The translations under genes were made by a program, and so were the position numbers. A DNA stretch of 64,000 nt from Alkaliphilus peptidifermentans DSM 18978 (lineage in GTDB: Bacteria > Bacillota > Clostridia > Peptostreptococcales > Natronincolaceae). Below the pieces are notes generated by a model. The model had not been told where the DNA came from and ran no database searches. It saw only the letters and a program-made list of their open reading frames with translations. Positions 17,557 to 26,529 of the stretch are shown piece by piece (position 1 is the first letter of the stretch; the number at the start of each line of letters is the position of its first letter). Location: the NCBI RefSeq assembly GCF_900101495.1, contig NZ_FMUS01000028.1:1-64000 (forward strand). Direction: 5' to 3'.

Positions 17557-17753
17557 GTTAAATCTACTCCTTTTTTATATATTTGAGAATTTATCTATAA
17601 TAATCTTTACGAAACAATCCTTCAAAAGTTTAAGGAGTAGTACATGGATTTATAGAAATCATATTTTTAATTGTAAATATACTGGTTAAACACTATTTGT
17701 AATTATCTAACTTAAAACTAACTCATTCATCTATAGACTTACAATTATAAAAA

Positions 17754-17783
17754 AAAGCCACAGAAGTAACCTACTGCGGCTTT
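17754..17783 (-). terminator. Terminator of the ABC transporter operon
   Basis: On the minus strand a stem based on AAAGCC / GGCTTT, with inner CAG/CTG pairing, is followed by a T run. It lies 14 bp after the substrate-binding protein gene. Confidence 0.8.
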
Positions 17784-17797
17784 CTATGGCTTTTATA

Positions 17798-19123
17798 TTA
17801 TTGGGCAAAATTCTTCTTTGCCTCTTCCATCTCTCTTGTAGCATTTTCTTGGGCTGTTTGTAATGCTTCATCTATGGTTTTTACTCCAGCTATAATTTCT
17901 TCTAAAGCAGTTTGCATGTTACTATGTATTGCATATCCATTAAGTCCATTTGGATCTTGGTAAGCTACACTCAATTGTCCTATTGCTGGAATTTTGCTTG
18001 GATCATTTTCTAAGTAAGCTTTAAATTCAGGATGATTTGCACCTTCATATGTTAAAGGAATATATCCTGACTTCATCCCCCATTCTAAAGTTATATCTGT
18101 TCTATACCAAAATTTAATAAATTCCCAGGCTGCGTCTTTTTGTTCTTGAGTAGATGTATTAAACATAGCTATATCTGTACCAGAGAAAAGAGCTGCTTTT
18201 TCTTTTCCCCTTACAAGTTCTGCAACTGCCCAGTTTACACCAGTTTCTCTACATGCTTCCTCCATTCTTGGTAGGTTTGAAGAAGAAGCAAAACCGATGA
18301 ATGATTCACCTCTAGACATTGGTCCTGTAATGTAATTATCTTCACCTGCCAGATGAGCAATTCCTTCTTTTATCATACCAGTTATAAATTCATAAGCTAT
18401 TTTAACCCCTTCAGAGTCAATTGTAGGAATTTCTAATTCTTCATCATATATGTGGCCACCAGCTTGTTCTACCCAAAAACTAAAGTCTATCCCTGCACTT
18501 TGATTTAATACTAATCCAGTATTTCCATCCTTACTAAGTACTCTTGCTGCATTTTCTAATTCTTCCCAAGTTGTTGGTACTTTTAAATCAGCAGCCTCCA
18601 ATGCATCAACATTGTAAAACATTAGATAAGAGCCTTTATTAAAGGGGAGTGAGTAATGCTTTCCATCCCACATGCCATCATTTCTAAGTCCAAGGGGAAT
18701 ATCATTCCATATTTTAGGATCAATACCCTTTTCACTATCGTAAATATAAGGACCTAGATCTTCAGCTAAATCATTCATTACATAAGCAGTCAACCTATTG
18801 TTATAAATCATAGTTATTGTAGGTAAAGTATTTGCTTGAGCAGCACCGTTTAGTTTTTCGAACAGCTCTCTATAATGCCCTTGATAATAAGCATTAATAT
18901 GTATAAACTGATTTTCATCATTGAATTGATCTATAAGTTTTTGTAGCATATCTCCATTTTCTCCTGATAAAGCATGCCAAAATTCCAATTCAACGACCTC
19001 TTTAACCTCTTCACCATTTACTTCTTGGTTTTCTCCAACTACAGTTTCATTAGTATCATTGCTACAGCCAATAAGTGATACCATCATGAATACACATAAT
19101 ATAATTGTAACTACTCTTTTCAT
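17798..19123 (-). CDS. ABC transporter substrate-binding lipoprotein (sugar/glycerol-3-phosphate type)
   Basis: A 441-residue extracellular solute-binding protein (family 1). The signal peptide ends in lipobox LIGC with Cys20, so it is lipid-anchored outside the membrane. Conserved regions include VELEFWHALSG near residue 45 and SRGESFIGFASSSNLPRMEE in the middle. It is the last gene of a CUT1-type operon with two permeases and an ATPase and would capture the substrate. UgpB and MalE are the nearest kinds, but the sugar or phosphate ligand is not evident. Confidence 0.92.
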   Translation of the reverse strand: MKRVVTIILCVFMMVSLIGCSNDTNETVVGENQEVNGEEVKEVVELEFWHALSGENGDMLQKLIDQFNDENQFIHINAYYQGHYRELFEKLNGAAQANTLPTITMIYNNRLTAYVMNDLAEDLGPYIYDSEKGIDPKIWNDIPLGLRNDGMWDGKHYSLPFNKGSYLMFYNVDALEAADLKVPTTWEELENAARVLSKDGNTGLVLNQSAGIDFSFWVEQAGGHIYDEELEIPTIDSEGVKIAYEFITGMIKEGIAHLAGEDNYITGPMSRGESFIGFASSSNLPRMEEACRETGVNWAVAELVRGKEKAALFSGTDIAMFNTSTQEQKDAAWEFIKFWYRTDITLEWGMKSGYIPLTYEGANHPEFKAYLENDPSKIPAIGQLSVAYQDPNGLNGYAIHSNMQTALEEIIAGVKTIDEALQTAQENATREMEEAKKNFAQ

Positions 19124-19147
19124 TTTAACCCCTCCATTTTTTATATA

Positions 19148-19969
19148 TTATCCCTTGATTCCAGAACGTGTTATACCCTGTATAATGTACCTTTGAAGTA
19201 ATATATAAATCACAATTACTGGTACAATTATAATGGATGCATAGGCTAATAACAGGTGGTAGTTTGGACCAGCTTCTGTCATAAAGTAAGCAAGTCCAAC
19301 TGGTAAAGTTCTTTTATCAGGGGTGCTAACCATAATCATAGGCCATAAAAATTCATTCCAGCTATATATTATTTTTAATAGAGCTATTGTTATAAGTGCA
19401 GGTTTAGTTAATGGAACCATAACTTTAATAAGATATTTAAAATCGCTGCATCCATCTGCTTTAGCTGCATAATATAGTTCTTCTGGAATTCCTAAAAAAT
19501 ATTGTCTTAATAGAAATATTGCAAACATGCTACTAATCCATGGTAAATATAATGCTGTTAGTGTATTAATTAGATTTAATTTAGATAGTATAACGAAATT
19601 TGGTGTAATTAAAAGTTCACTAGGAACCATCATTGTACTCAAAAGTATTGTAAATATAATATCTCTACCTTTAAATTGAACTCTTGAGAATGCAAAGGCA
19701 GCTAAAATCGATGTTATAAGGGTCCCCAGTGTTACTATGGTTGTTACCAACAGACTATTGAAAAAATATGTATTTATTGGGGTTTTTTCTATAACCACTT
19801 TATAATTATCAAAATTAAAATTGTTGGGTAAAACACTTGGCGGCATTTGGTATACCTCTCCCAGCGTTTTAAAGGATGTACTTAGCATCCAAAAGAAAGG
19901 TACTAATGTGACTAGAGCTCCTAAAATTATTATCAAATATTTAGTGAATACAAGTATTTTATTCTTCAT
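19148..19969 (-). CDS. CUT1 ABC transporter permease (UgpE/MalG type)
   Basis: A 273-residue inner-membrane permease with six predicted helices. The EAA loop that contacts the ATPase reads YYAAKADGCSDFKYLIKVMVPLTKP (split here for length: core KADGCSDF and VPLTKPAL). The ending QGITRSGIKG is typical of the MalG/UgpE subunit. Spacing to neighbours is 20-25 bp, fitting one operon. Confidence 0.92.
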   Translation of the reverse strand: MKNKILVFTKYLIIILGALVTLVPFFWMLSTSFKTLGEVYQMPPSVLPNNFNFDNYKVVIEKTPINTYFFNSLLVTTIVTLGTLITSILAAFAFSRVQFKGRDIIFTILLSTMMVPSELLITPNFVILSKLNLINTLTALYLPWISSMFAIFLLRQYFLGIPEELYYAAKADGCSDFKYLIKVMVPLTKPALITIALLKIIYSWNEFLWPMIMVSTPDKRTLPVGLAYFMTEAGPNYHLLLAYASIIIVPVIVIYILLQRYIIQGITRSGIKG

Positions 19970-19988
19970 TTAAACCCCCACAAAACTA

Positions 19989-20882
19989 TTATTTGTAATG
20001 AACAAATCGTTTTCCAATTAAGAATTGAATCAACGTAATTATAAGTATTATTATAAATAGAACAACCGATGCAGCGGCTGCCACCCCATACGAAAACTGA
20101 TTGTTTAATTTATCATATATGTAATAAACCATTGTTAAGCAAGAATTTAAAGGCCCTGGCCTTTTTTCAAAAAGGGCATATACTTCACTAAATACCTTAA
20201 ATGCTCCAATCAAAGAAGTTATAGATACAAAGAAAAGTGTTGGCGATAGTAATGGAATAGTAACTCTTGTTAACCGCTTCCAAGAATTTGCCCCATCTAT
20301 TTTAGATGCCATATAATATTGTTTATCAATGTTCTGTAGCCCTGTTAAAATAATTAATATATTGTAGCCTAAGGTTTTCCAAACACTTAGTATTATTAAT
20401 GACACCATCGCCCATTTTGGGTCAATCAGCCATGGAATAGGGTCAATACCAATGAATCCTAATCCATAATTCAAAATTCCATGCTTAGAGTGAAAAATCC
20501 ACCGCCAAACCATTGCGATTGCAACAGTACTGGTAACAAAGGGTAAAAAGTATATGTTTCTAAAGAGCTTTTTAAATCTTACATTACTATTTAATAATGT
20601 AGCAATAAACAAAGATATAATAATAGAAGTCGGAACCATTACAAAAACAAATATACTTGTGTTCTTGAGTGCTAAAATAAATTTTGGATCGTTGGCTAAT
20701 TGTATATAATTGTCTACTCCATATTCAAAAACTATATGACGAAAATAATTGTATCTCGTATAAAAACTCATTAGAAAAACTTTAATAATAGGATAAATTT
20801 GAAAAACACCTAATATAACCATAGCTGGAAGAAGATATAGAATTCCCAACGCTGCATTTTTTAAATTGTTTTCTTTTTTCAT
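19989..20882 (-). CDS. CUT1 ABC transporter permease (UgpA/MalF type)
   Basis: A 297-residue permease with six or so transmembrane helices. The EAA loop contains ASKIDGANSWKRLTRVTIPLL-like sequence (core KIDGANSW and TIPLLSP). It forms the membrane channel with the next gene's product. Its start overlaps the stop of the ATPase gene by 4 bp (ATGA), a sign of translational coupling. Confidence 0.92.
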   Translation of the reverse strand: MKKENNLKNAALGILYLLPAMVILGVFQIYPIIKVFLMSFYTRYNYFRHIVFEYGVDNYIQLANDPKFILALKNTSIFVFVMVPTSIIISLFIATLLNSNVRFKKLFRNIYFLPFVTSTVAIAMVWRWIFHSKHGILNYGLGFIGIDPIPWLIDPKWAMVSLIILSVWKTLGYNILIILTGLQNIDKQYYMASKIDGANSWKRLTRVTIPLLSPTLFFVSITSLIGAFKVFSEVYALFEKRPGPLNSCLTMVYYIYDKLNNQFSYGVAAAASVVLFIIILIITLIQFLIGKRFVHYK

Positions 20883-21955
20883 ATGCTACTCCTTGAAATA
20901 TTTTCGTAAGTGGTAGGATTAAATAGCATAATTCTCTCTTTATCAAATCTTAAGAAAACTCTATCTCCTGGTTTTATATCATCAGATGGAGAAGCAAAGA
21001 AACGGTATATATTATCTCCCATATAAAAGGACACTAGGTTATCCTTTCCCTTCATGTCAACTTGTTCGACCTTTCCACTAAATGATGCATCTTCTTTCTT
21101 ACTAACAATTATGTTTTCAGGACGAACAGCTAATATAACTTTACTATTATATAAGTTAGTGGATTTTTCTTCATAGGGTATTACAATCTTTTCCTCTATA
21201 AAAATCCCCTTATCAGTGCAGGTTCCATCAAAAATGTTTATTGGTGTTGATCCCATAAATTTTGCAGTAAATAAATTAGAAGGCTTCTCATATATGTCCC
21301 TTGGAGAACCATATTGTTGAAGCTTTCCATTATTTAATATCAATACCTTGTCTGATATGCTGGCTGCCTCGTCTTGATCGTGTGTAACAAAGATTGTTGT
21401 AATAGAAAGTTGCTTTTGAAGCTTCCTAATTTCATCACGAGTTTCAACTCTTAATTTAGCATCTAAGTTAGATAAGGGCTCATCCATTAGTAGGACCTTG
21501 GGCTTCTTAACTAGAGCTCTTGCTATTGCAACTCTTTGTTGCTGGCCACCAGATAATTGACTGGGCTTTCTTTTCACAAGATCTTTAATTTGTAATAACT
21601 CAAGAACTTCTTCAGCCCTAGTTAGAGCATCTTTTTTATTAACCTTCATCATTTCAAGGGGAAATAGTATATTTCTAAGTACAGTCAAATGAGGATATAA
21701 CGCATAGTTTTGAAAAACCATACCTATGTTTCTTTCTTCAGTTTTTAGATGATCAACCTTCTGATCTTCAAAAAATATACTCCCTGCATCTTGATTGATT
21801 AATCCAGCTATCATAAATAAAGTAGTGCTTTTTCCACATCCACTTGGACCGAGAAGAGTAACTAACTCGCCGTCTTCTATATCTATGTCCAAATTGTCTA
21901 CAGCCACAACATCTTTGAATCGCTTAGATAATGATCTAATTTTGATTTTCATCAT
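20879..21955 (-). CDS. ABC transporter ATP-binding protein (UgpC/MalK type)
   Basis: A 358-residue ATPase with Walker A GPSGCGKST (about residues 36-44), signature LSGGQQQR, Walker B VLLMDEPLSNLDA and the H-loop VTHDQDEA. The C-terminal third is the MalK/UgpC regulatory (TOBE) extension with AVRPENI. It is the first gene of the transporter operon. A TTGACA element lies about 45 bp upstream, but no clear -10 was found. The GAGG-type ribosome site precedes the ATG. Confidence 0.93.
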   Translation of the reverse strand: MMKIKIRSLSKRFKDVVAVDNLDIDIEDGELVTLLGPSGCGKSTTLFMIAGLINQDAGSIFFEDQKVDHLKTEERNIGMVFQNYALYPHLTVLRNILFPLEMMKVNKKDALTRAEEVLELLQIKDLVKRKPSQLSGGQQQRVAIARALVKKPKVLLMDEPLSNLDAKLRVETRDEIRKLQKQLSITTIFVTHDQDEAASISDKVLILNNGKLQQYGSPRDIYEKPSNLFTAKFMGSTPINIFDGTCTDKGIFIEEKIVIPYEEKSTNLYNSKVILAVRPENIIVSKKEDASFSGKVEQVDMKGKDNLVSFYMGDNIYRFFASPSDDIKPGDRVFLRFDKERIMLFNPTTYENISRSSI

Positions 21956-22127
21956 TAAAACCTCATTTTCAAATAATTATTTGCAATTTAAATTTGTCAA
22001 CAGTACTAATTTTTTTATAATATTGTCTTATAAAACCAAACTTAATAATAGCACTTAAAAAAACTATAATCTAATTGTGATTTTTTATACAAACTATTAA
22101 ACCCATAGTATTAATCTATAATCAAAA

Positions 22128-22152
22128 TAAAAAAAAACCCGAGGGCTTTTTT
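22128..22152 (-). terminator. Terminator after the 5'-nucleotidase-like gene
   Basis: On the minus strand AAAGCCCTCGGGTTT folds into a small GC-rich hairpin and is followed by nine T. It implies that the ABC transporter operon downstream has its own promoter. Confidence 0.7.
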
Positions 22153-23600
22153 TATTCAACATGCTTATTTATAATTATGTATTCTAAGACTGCATTGCGA
22201 ATAACAATGTTTGTATCTATAATAGATAATGCCTCTACAAACTCATATTTAAAGTCAATACTTTCAAATATAAAATTACTTACAGCAATTGAGTAAAACC
22301 TATTAAGCTCTATAGCATTGCCATTGTTATCTCTTATATTAGAAAAAATTGCTCTACCCTTGTCAAAGGTTATATCTTTTAAAATTCCATATGTTTGCAT
22401 AATACCGTGGTTTTTTTCAAAAGATTTTTTTAGAATATTAATGATATTCCTTCCAGGAAGATTCATTTTTATAATAGTATTTTCAAATGGTAGATTCATT
22501 TTTATATCTACATCAAAGATATCACCTTTATCAATACTGCTTCTAACTGAACCTACATTTATCATACCTATTGATGCAGACGTGCTAGCTGCCAAAATCT
22601 TGGCTATATATTTACCCCAGAAGGATTCTGACTTAGAGTCTACTTTCAAAACTATTTCTGTGAAACCTACTTTTTTAGATTTTCTTTTATACTTATTCCA
22701 ATGCATATCGATTATTTTTTTTATATCCATATCAATATCCACTGTCTCATTTTCAATTTTCATATATTTAGCCTTTACATCAATAACTTTATCATTTTTG
22801 ATTGTTACTGAAATATTACCCAATCCATTTCCATATGAACCTGCTTGCATAACCTGAATCCCATTAATATTATCTGAAATAAACTCATGACTATGTGCTG
22901 CTATAGCTACTTGAAGCTGAGAGGAATCAAAATTTTTAATAATGTCAACCAACTCACCTTTTAATGACTTGCCATCTTGAGAAACAGATATATCACAATG
23001 GGCTAATAATACAATCAAATTAACACCACATTTTTTTAAAAACTGTATTTCTTTTTCTAATGTAATTATTGCATCACTTATATCATAGTTTTTAAACTCA
23101 TCTTCAAGACAAATTGATTTGCAGCTTTCAGTAGTTAAACCAATGACACCAATTTTGGATTTGTTAGCTTTAATGATTGTAGATTTTTCTATGTAGCTTG
23201 GAGTTCTCCCTGTTTTCTTCTCAATTAAATTAGCTGATAAAAATGTACAATCTAACCGCATCTTTAGATTAGTAAAAAAATCCTCATCATAAGGTATCCA
23301 ATCAAATTCGTGATTTCCAATAGTCATTCCTTTGCATTTGACTAAATTCAATAATTCCACAGTCAATAGTCCAGGCATCTTCATTCCAAATGAAGGACTT
23401 TCAAACATATCTCCTGCAGATAACATTATTGGATATTCTGATTTGTTAATGCATTCTATAAGTTTAGAAAACAATAAAACCCCATGATTCTCATATACCT
23501 TTTCAGTGGATGGTTCCCAAATAACATCTTCAATAACTCCGTGAAAATCATTAATAGAATAAATGTTAAGAACCCATTCATTATCATTTTTCAAATCCAT
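22152..23600 (-). CDS. Cytoplasmic 5'-nucleotidase/UshA-like metallophosphatase
   Basis: A 482-residue two-domain protein. The N-terminal calcineurin-like metallophosphatase shows the metal motifs NDFHG (near residue 17), SAGDMFE, GNHEFD, AHCD and AAHSHE. The C-terminal half is a 5'-nucleotidase substrate domain with INVGSVRSSID and LPFENTIIKMNLPG. Unlike UshA and YfkN it has no signal peptide, so it should act inside the cell on a nucleotide or other phosphate ester. It follows the TudS-like gene after 13 bp, suggesting one transcript, and precedes the ABC transporter. Confidence 0.87.
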   Translation of the reverse strand: MDLKNDNEWVLNIYSINDFHGVIEDVIWEPSTEKVYENHGVLLFSKLIECINKSEYPIMLSAGDMFESPSFGMKMPGLLTVELLNLVKCKGMTIGNHEFDWIPYDEDFFTNLKMRLDCTFLSANLIEKKTGRTPSYIEKSTIIKANKSKIGVIGLTTESCKSICLEDEFKNYDISDAIITLEKEIQFLKKCGVNLIVLLAHCDISVSQDGKSLKGELVDIIKNFDSSQLQVAIAAHSHEFISDNINGIQVMQAGSYGNGLGNISVTIKNDKVIDVKAKYMKIENETVDIDMDIKKIIDMHWNKYKRKSKKVGFTEIVLKVDSKSESFWGKYIAKILAASTSASIGMINVGSVRSSIDKGDIFDVDIKMNLPFENTIIKMNLPGRNIINILKKSFEKNHGIMQTYGILKDITFDKGRAIFSNIRDNNGNAIELNRFYSIAVSNFIFESIDFKYEFVEALSIIDTNIVIRNAVLEYIIINKHVE

Positions 23601-23613
23601 CCTTCTTTCTAAA

Positions 23614-24165
23614 TTATTTTAATATTTTTCTTATTGCTTCATAGGAAGCTTCAGTATTGGAAAAACTAACACCGAAAAATGGCACATCAACTTTTATATC
23701 TGCAAGTATTTTCATTATTTCTTCTATGAATATACCCTTCTTATCTATATATTGAATTGAATCTAATCTTTCCTTCCACTGGTCAGTAGAAGTCCATTCT
23801 CCACCCCAATCTCCATCACAAGTTCTTTCAACTCCACATGTTGGACTTCCGTCTATTCCAATTATACCAAGTACTTCATAATCATTGTCTATATAATTGA
23901 TTATTTGATCAGCATATGGCTCAAAAATAGCCTTACAGCTTTTTCTGAAGTGAGGAGTATCAAATTGTGCTCTTACATGTCCCCATCGTTTTAGCCCATA
24001 ACACATAAATTCAGGACAGGGTAATTGAATAATTCCGATTTGATTTTCAATTAAAGCATCAATAATTGTTTTTTCCAAATCACTTTTCTTTGCTAATCCT
24101 TCCACCTTCGTATTAGTATTCAAAATACAATGACATAACAGAATAACCTTTTTGCTTCTATACAT
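23614..24165 (-). CDS. TudS-related putative desulfidase (DUF523-like, CD3072-type)
   Basis: A 183-residue protein with the cysteine pattern of the DUF523/TudS family: CHCILN at the N-terminus, LPCPEFMCYG in the middle and GSPTCGVERTC later. TudS holds a [4Fe-4S] cluster and removes sulfur from 4-thiouracil. This divergent subgroup is described only as TudS-related, so the substrate is unproven. The start is set at ATG 24165 because AAGGATGGTG lies 5 bp upstream; a TTG 24 bases earlier has no ribosome site. It pairs with a nucleotidase gene, hinting at thionucleotide salvage. Confidence 0.8.
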   Translation of the reverse strand: MYRSKKVILLCHCILNTNTKVEGLAKKSDLEKTIIDALIENQIGIIQLPCPEFMCYGLKRWGHVRAQFDTPHFRKSCKAIFEPYADQIINYIDNDYEVLGIIGIDGSPTCGVERTCDGDWGGEWTSTDQWKERLDSIQYIDKKGIFIEEIMKILADIKVDVPFFGVSFSNTEASYEAIRKILK

Positions 24166-24347
24166 AGTAACACCATCCTTCATATACAATTTTTTATATC
24201 CACAGTTTATCAGTGGTATAAAGTAAAATTTTACTAATATTTAAATATATCATAAATTATATTTTTTGCAATCATTCATTTATAAAATGAATATTGACCA
24301 TTTTAACAATTAAGTTATTTCATTAGAAACATCAGTGAACAACATAA

Positions 24348-24389
24348 AAAATACCTAAAATGTTAGAAAAAGATAACTTTTAGGTATTT
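24348..24389 (-). terminator. Terminator after the Mop-domain gene
   Basis: Stem AAATACCTAAAA / TTTTAGGTATTT with a 17-base loop; on the minus strand it runs into TTTTTT. It supports transcription of the UGA-containing gene as a unit. Confidence 0.85.
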
Positions 24390-24407
24390 ATATTTATACA
24401 AATAAAT

Positions 24408-24629
24408 TTAGTGTTTCACCATAACAACATTTATTGCTTTAACTAATGCATCTACTTGATCTCCCTCTTTAAAACCTGCATCTTTTAGACTATCTGACGT
24501 CATCACGGACGTTATACGAGGCGCTTCGCTACCTCAGCCACCAACTCACATAGTAACCTGTGCCATTATTCCATCCTGTTTAATCTTTTCTATTTCACCA
24601 TACAAATTATTTCTAACTCCTGCTTCCAT
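24408..24629 (-). CDS. Mop-domain (molybdopterin/molybdate-binding) protein with two in-frame UGA codons, candidate selenoprotein
   Basis: ATG 24629 is 8 bp after an AAGGAGG site and the frame runs 74 codons to TAA at 24408, broken only by UGA at codons 28 (24546-24548) and 32 (24534-24536). Both sides match the Mop/TOBE fold: VRNNLYGEIEKIKQDGIMAQV before, and ITSVMTSDSLKDAGF plus VDALVKAINVVMVK after. The homology is continuous without a frame change. Reading U28 and U32 gives VTM-U-VGG-U-GSEAPRITS. Each UGA is followed by a hairpin at SECIS-like distance. A terminator follows. The alternative is a gene with two nonsense mutations. Confidence 0.7.
24502..24536 (-). promoter_or_regulatory. 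Two tandem hairpins, candidate bacterial SECIS elements
   Basis: On the minus strand, hairpin 1 (GAGG...CCTC with inner GC pairs and a GAA loop) has its loop 18 nt after the first UGA. Hairpin 2 (ACGTC-CGTGAT-GACGT) has its loop 26 nt after the second UGA. Bacterial SECIS models ask for 16-37 nt and a G in the first two loop bases; both fit. The patch is clearly richer in GC than its surroundings. Confidence 0.5.
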
Positions 24630-25167
24630 TAATTAACCCTCCTTATATTGATTATTTATTGTAATCAAGAAACTTCACCTATAGATGAATTCTATAGTTA
24701 GTTTTATTAATATACTAATAAATAATACATAAATAATACATAAGGAAAATGTTAACATTGAATAGGATACTAAATATATCCACCAGTAAATTTACATTAA
24801 AACATTTAAACTTTTTATGAAATATTAGATTAACTTATATTTTGAGAATTCTCCATTATTCTTAAAATAATTAAAGAAATAGCATTATCTATCATTAGAT
24901 GAACTTTTGCTCACCTGTTTACGAAAAATATTCAACATTATCAGCAATTATCCTCCTTTTCTGAATAGTGGAAAAAAACATTATAAAATTATAAATATTA
25001 TCTTGTCTTGTAATCTTTTACCCATTATAATGGATATATTAGCGTCTTTTATACATTGACTGTATAATTTCCTTGCACATTGAAATAACAAGCTTTACAT
25101 CAAGTCAAGATGCTAGTTTACTATTGGATTATACACAAAGCAAAAGCATAATTAAGGGGGACTATGA
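24630..25167. other. 538-bp AT-rich intergenic region
   Basis: No ORF of note, RNA or repeat was recognised between the divergent Mop-domain and MFS genes. It should hold both promoters; TATAAT at about 25027-25032 is a possible -10 far upstream of the MFS start, but no matching -35 is convincing. Confidence 0.3.
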
Positions 25168-26391
25168 TTGAGTACAAAAGAGACAAAGCAATTTAATCGC
25201 TGGTTTGTAGTATTTGGTGCAGTGTTGTTGCAAATATGTATTGGTGCAATTTATTCTTGGAGCCTATTTAATCAGCCACTAATGGACAAGTTTGGCTGGG
25301 GAAATAACGAAGTTGTTTTAACTTTTTCCATTGCTGTTTTTGTATTTGCATTTTCTACAATATTTTCTGGGAGACTCCAAGATAAGCTTGGGCCGAGGGT
25401 TGTAGCAACCATAGGCGGTATTCTATATGGTGGTGGGTTGCTTTTGGCCTCTACAGCTACATCCATCCTACAGTTATATATCTATTATGGTGTTATTGCT
25501 GGGGCTGGAGTCGGTTTCGCCTATGTATGCCCTCTATCAACCTGTGTTAAATGGTTCCCTGAGAAGAAAGGCTTTATTACTGGTATTGCAGTAGGTGCCT
25601 TCGGTCTTGGAAGCTTGATCTTTAAGTCTGTAATTCAATTTTTCCTTACTACAAAAGGAGTGTCTGCAACCTTCTTCTATTTAGGTATTATTTATTTTAT
25701 TTTGGTACTTATAGGTGCGCAATTTTTAAGACTTCCTGAGGGCTATAGTTCAACAAAGCAAAATTCAACTGTAACCGGAAATAACTTTACTGTTGGTGAA
25801 ATGCTTAAAACAAAATCATTCTATTTAATTTGGACTATGTTTTTATTTGCATCTATGAGTGGTCTATTGGTTATTGGTCTTGCAAAGGATATAGGTGTGG
25901 AACTGGCTAATTTAGAGGTTGGTGTTGCAGCCAATGCAGTGGCCATGATAGCTTTATTCAATGCTTCCGGCAGACTATTATGGGGAGCTTTATCAGACAA
26001 GCTAGGAAGAATTAAAGTAGTATTCATGATGTTTACTATTACTGCTATTGCCATGATAGCCATGAGTATTATTTCATTGAGCTTTGTTACATTCTTTATT
26101 TGTCTTGCGGCAATTGCCTTCTGCTTTGGTGGATTTTTAGCAGTATTCCCAACAATAACAGGAGAATTTTATGGTATGAAGAATTTAGGAGGAAATTACG
26201 GTATAGTTTATCAGGCATATGGTTTGGCAGCTTTGGTTGGCCCTATGGTAGTGGCTAACGTAGGAGGACTAAAACCTACTTTTATTATATCAGCTTTCCT
26301 AGCAATAGTTGGAGCAGGAATGACATTTATGGTTAAGCCTCCCTTATCCCCCGCTTCTACTAGACTAAATACTGAGGAAGCATTATCTTAA
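25168..26391 (+). CDS. MFS transporter of the oxalate/formate antiporter (OFA) family, possible L-lactate transporter
   Basis: A 407-residue protein with 12 predicted membrane helices. OFA-type features include the opening GAVLLQICIGAIYSWSLFNQP, GRLQDKLGPR in the loop after helix 2, CPLSTCVKWFPEKKG and GALSDKLGR in the second half. OFA members carry oxalate/formate or lactate/pyruvate. It starts at TTG 25168, 8 bp after AAGGGGG; an ATG at 25164 is out of frame and gives only ten codons. Because the window's lactate permease is decayed, lactate is a reasonable but unproven substrate. Confidence 0.88.
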   Translation: MSTKETKQFNRWFVVFGAVLLQICIGAIYSWSLFNQPLMDKFGWGNNEVVLTFSIAVFVFAFSTIFSGRLQDKLGPRVVATIGGILYGGGLLLASTATSILQLYIYYGVIAGAGVGFAYVCPLSTCVKWFPEKKGFITGIAVGAFGLGSLIFKSVIQFFLTTKGVSATFFYLGIIYFILVLIGAQFLRLPEGYSSTKQNSTVTGNNFTVGEMLKTKSFYLIWTMFLFASMSGLLVIGLAKDIGVELANLEVGVAANAVAMIALFNASGRLLWGALSDKLGRIKVVFMMFTITAIAMIAMSIISLSFVTFFICLAAIAFCFGGFLAVFPTITGEFYGMKNLGGNYGIVYQAYGLAALVGPMVVANVGGLKPTFIISAFLAIVGAGMTFMVKPPLSPASTRLNTEEALS

Positions 26392-26426
26392 AGATTGATG
26401 TTAATAATACAAATCATATTCTGAAG

Positions 26427-26452
26427 GCCCACAGTAAAGTGTGGGCTTTTTT
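26427..26452 (+). terminator. Terminator after the MFS gene
   Basis: Stem GCCCACA / TGTGGGC with a 6-base loop and TTTTTT. Confidence 0.92.
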
Positions 26453-26529
26453 CTTATTTTACCAACTAACTAGGATTTTTCTTGTAATAACCCTCCATTA
26501 TAATTAAAATATACATAAGGGGTGAGTTT

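Noticed and set aside
22318-22857. A 179-codon plus-strand frame inside the nucleotidase gene
   Set aside because: Antisense of a gene with clear metallophosphatase motifs; hydrophobic low-complexity translation without a start site.
25164-25196. ATG ten codons long overlapping the MFS start
   Set aside because: It stops after ten codons and has worse spacing to the AAGGGGG site than TTG 25168, which opens the full MFS frame.
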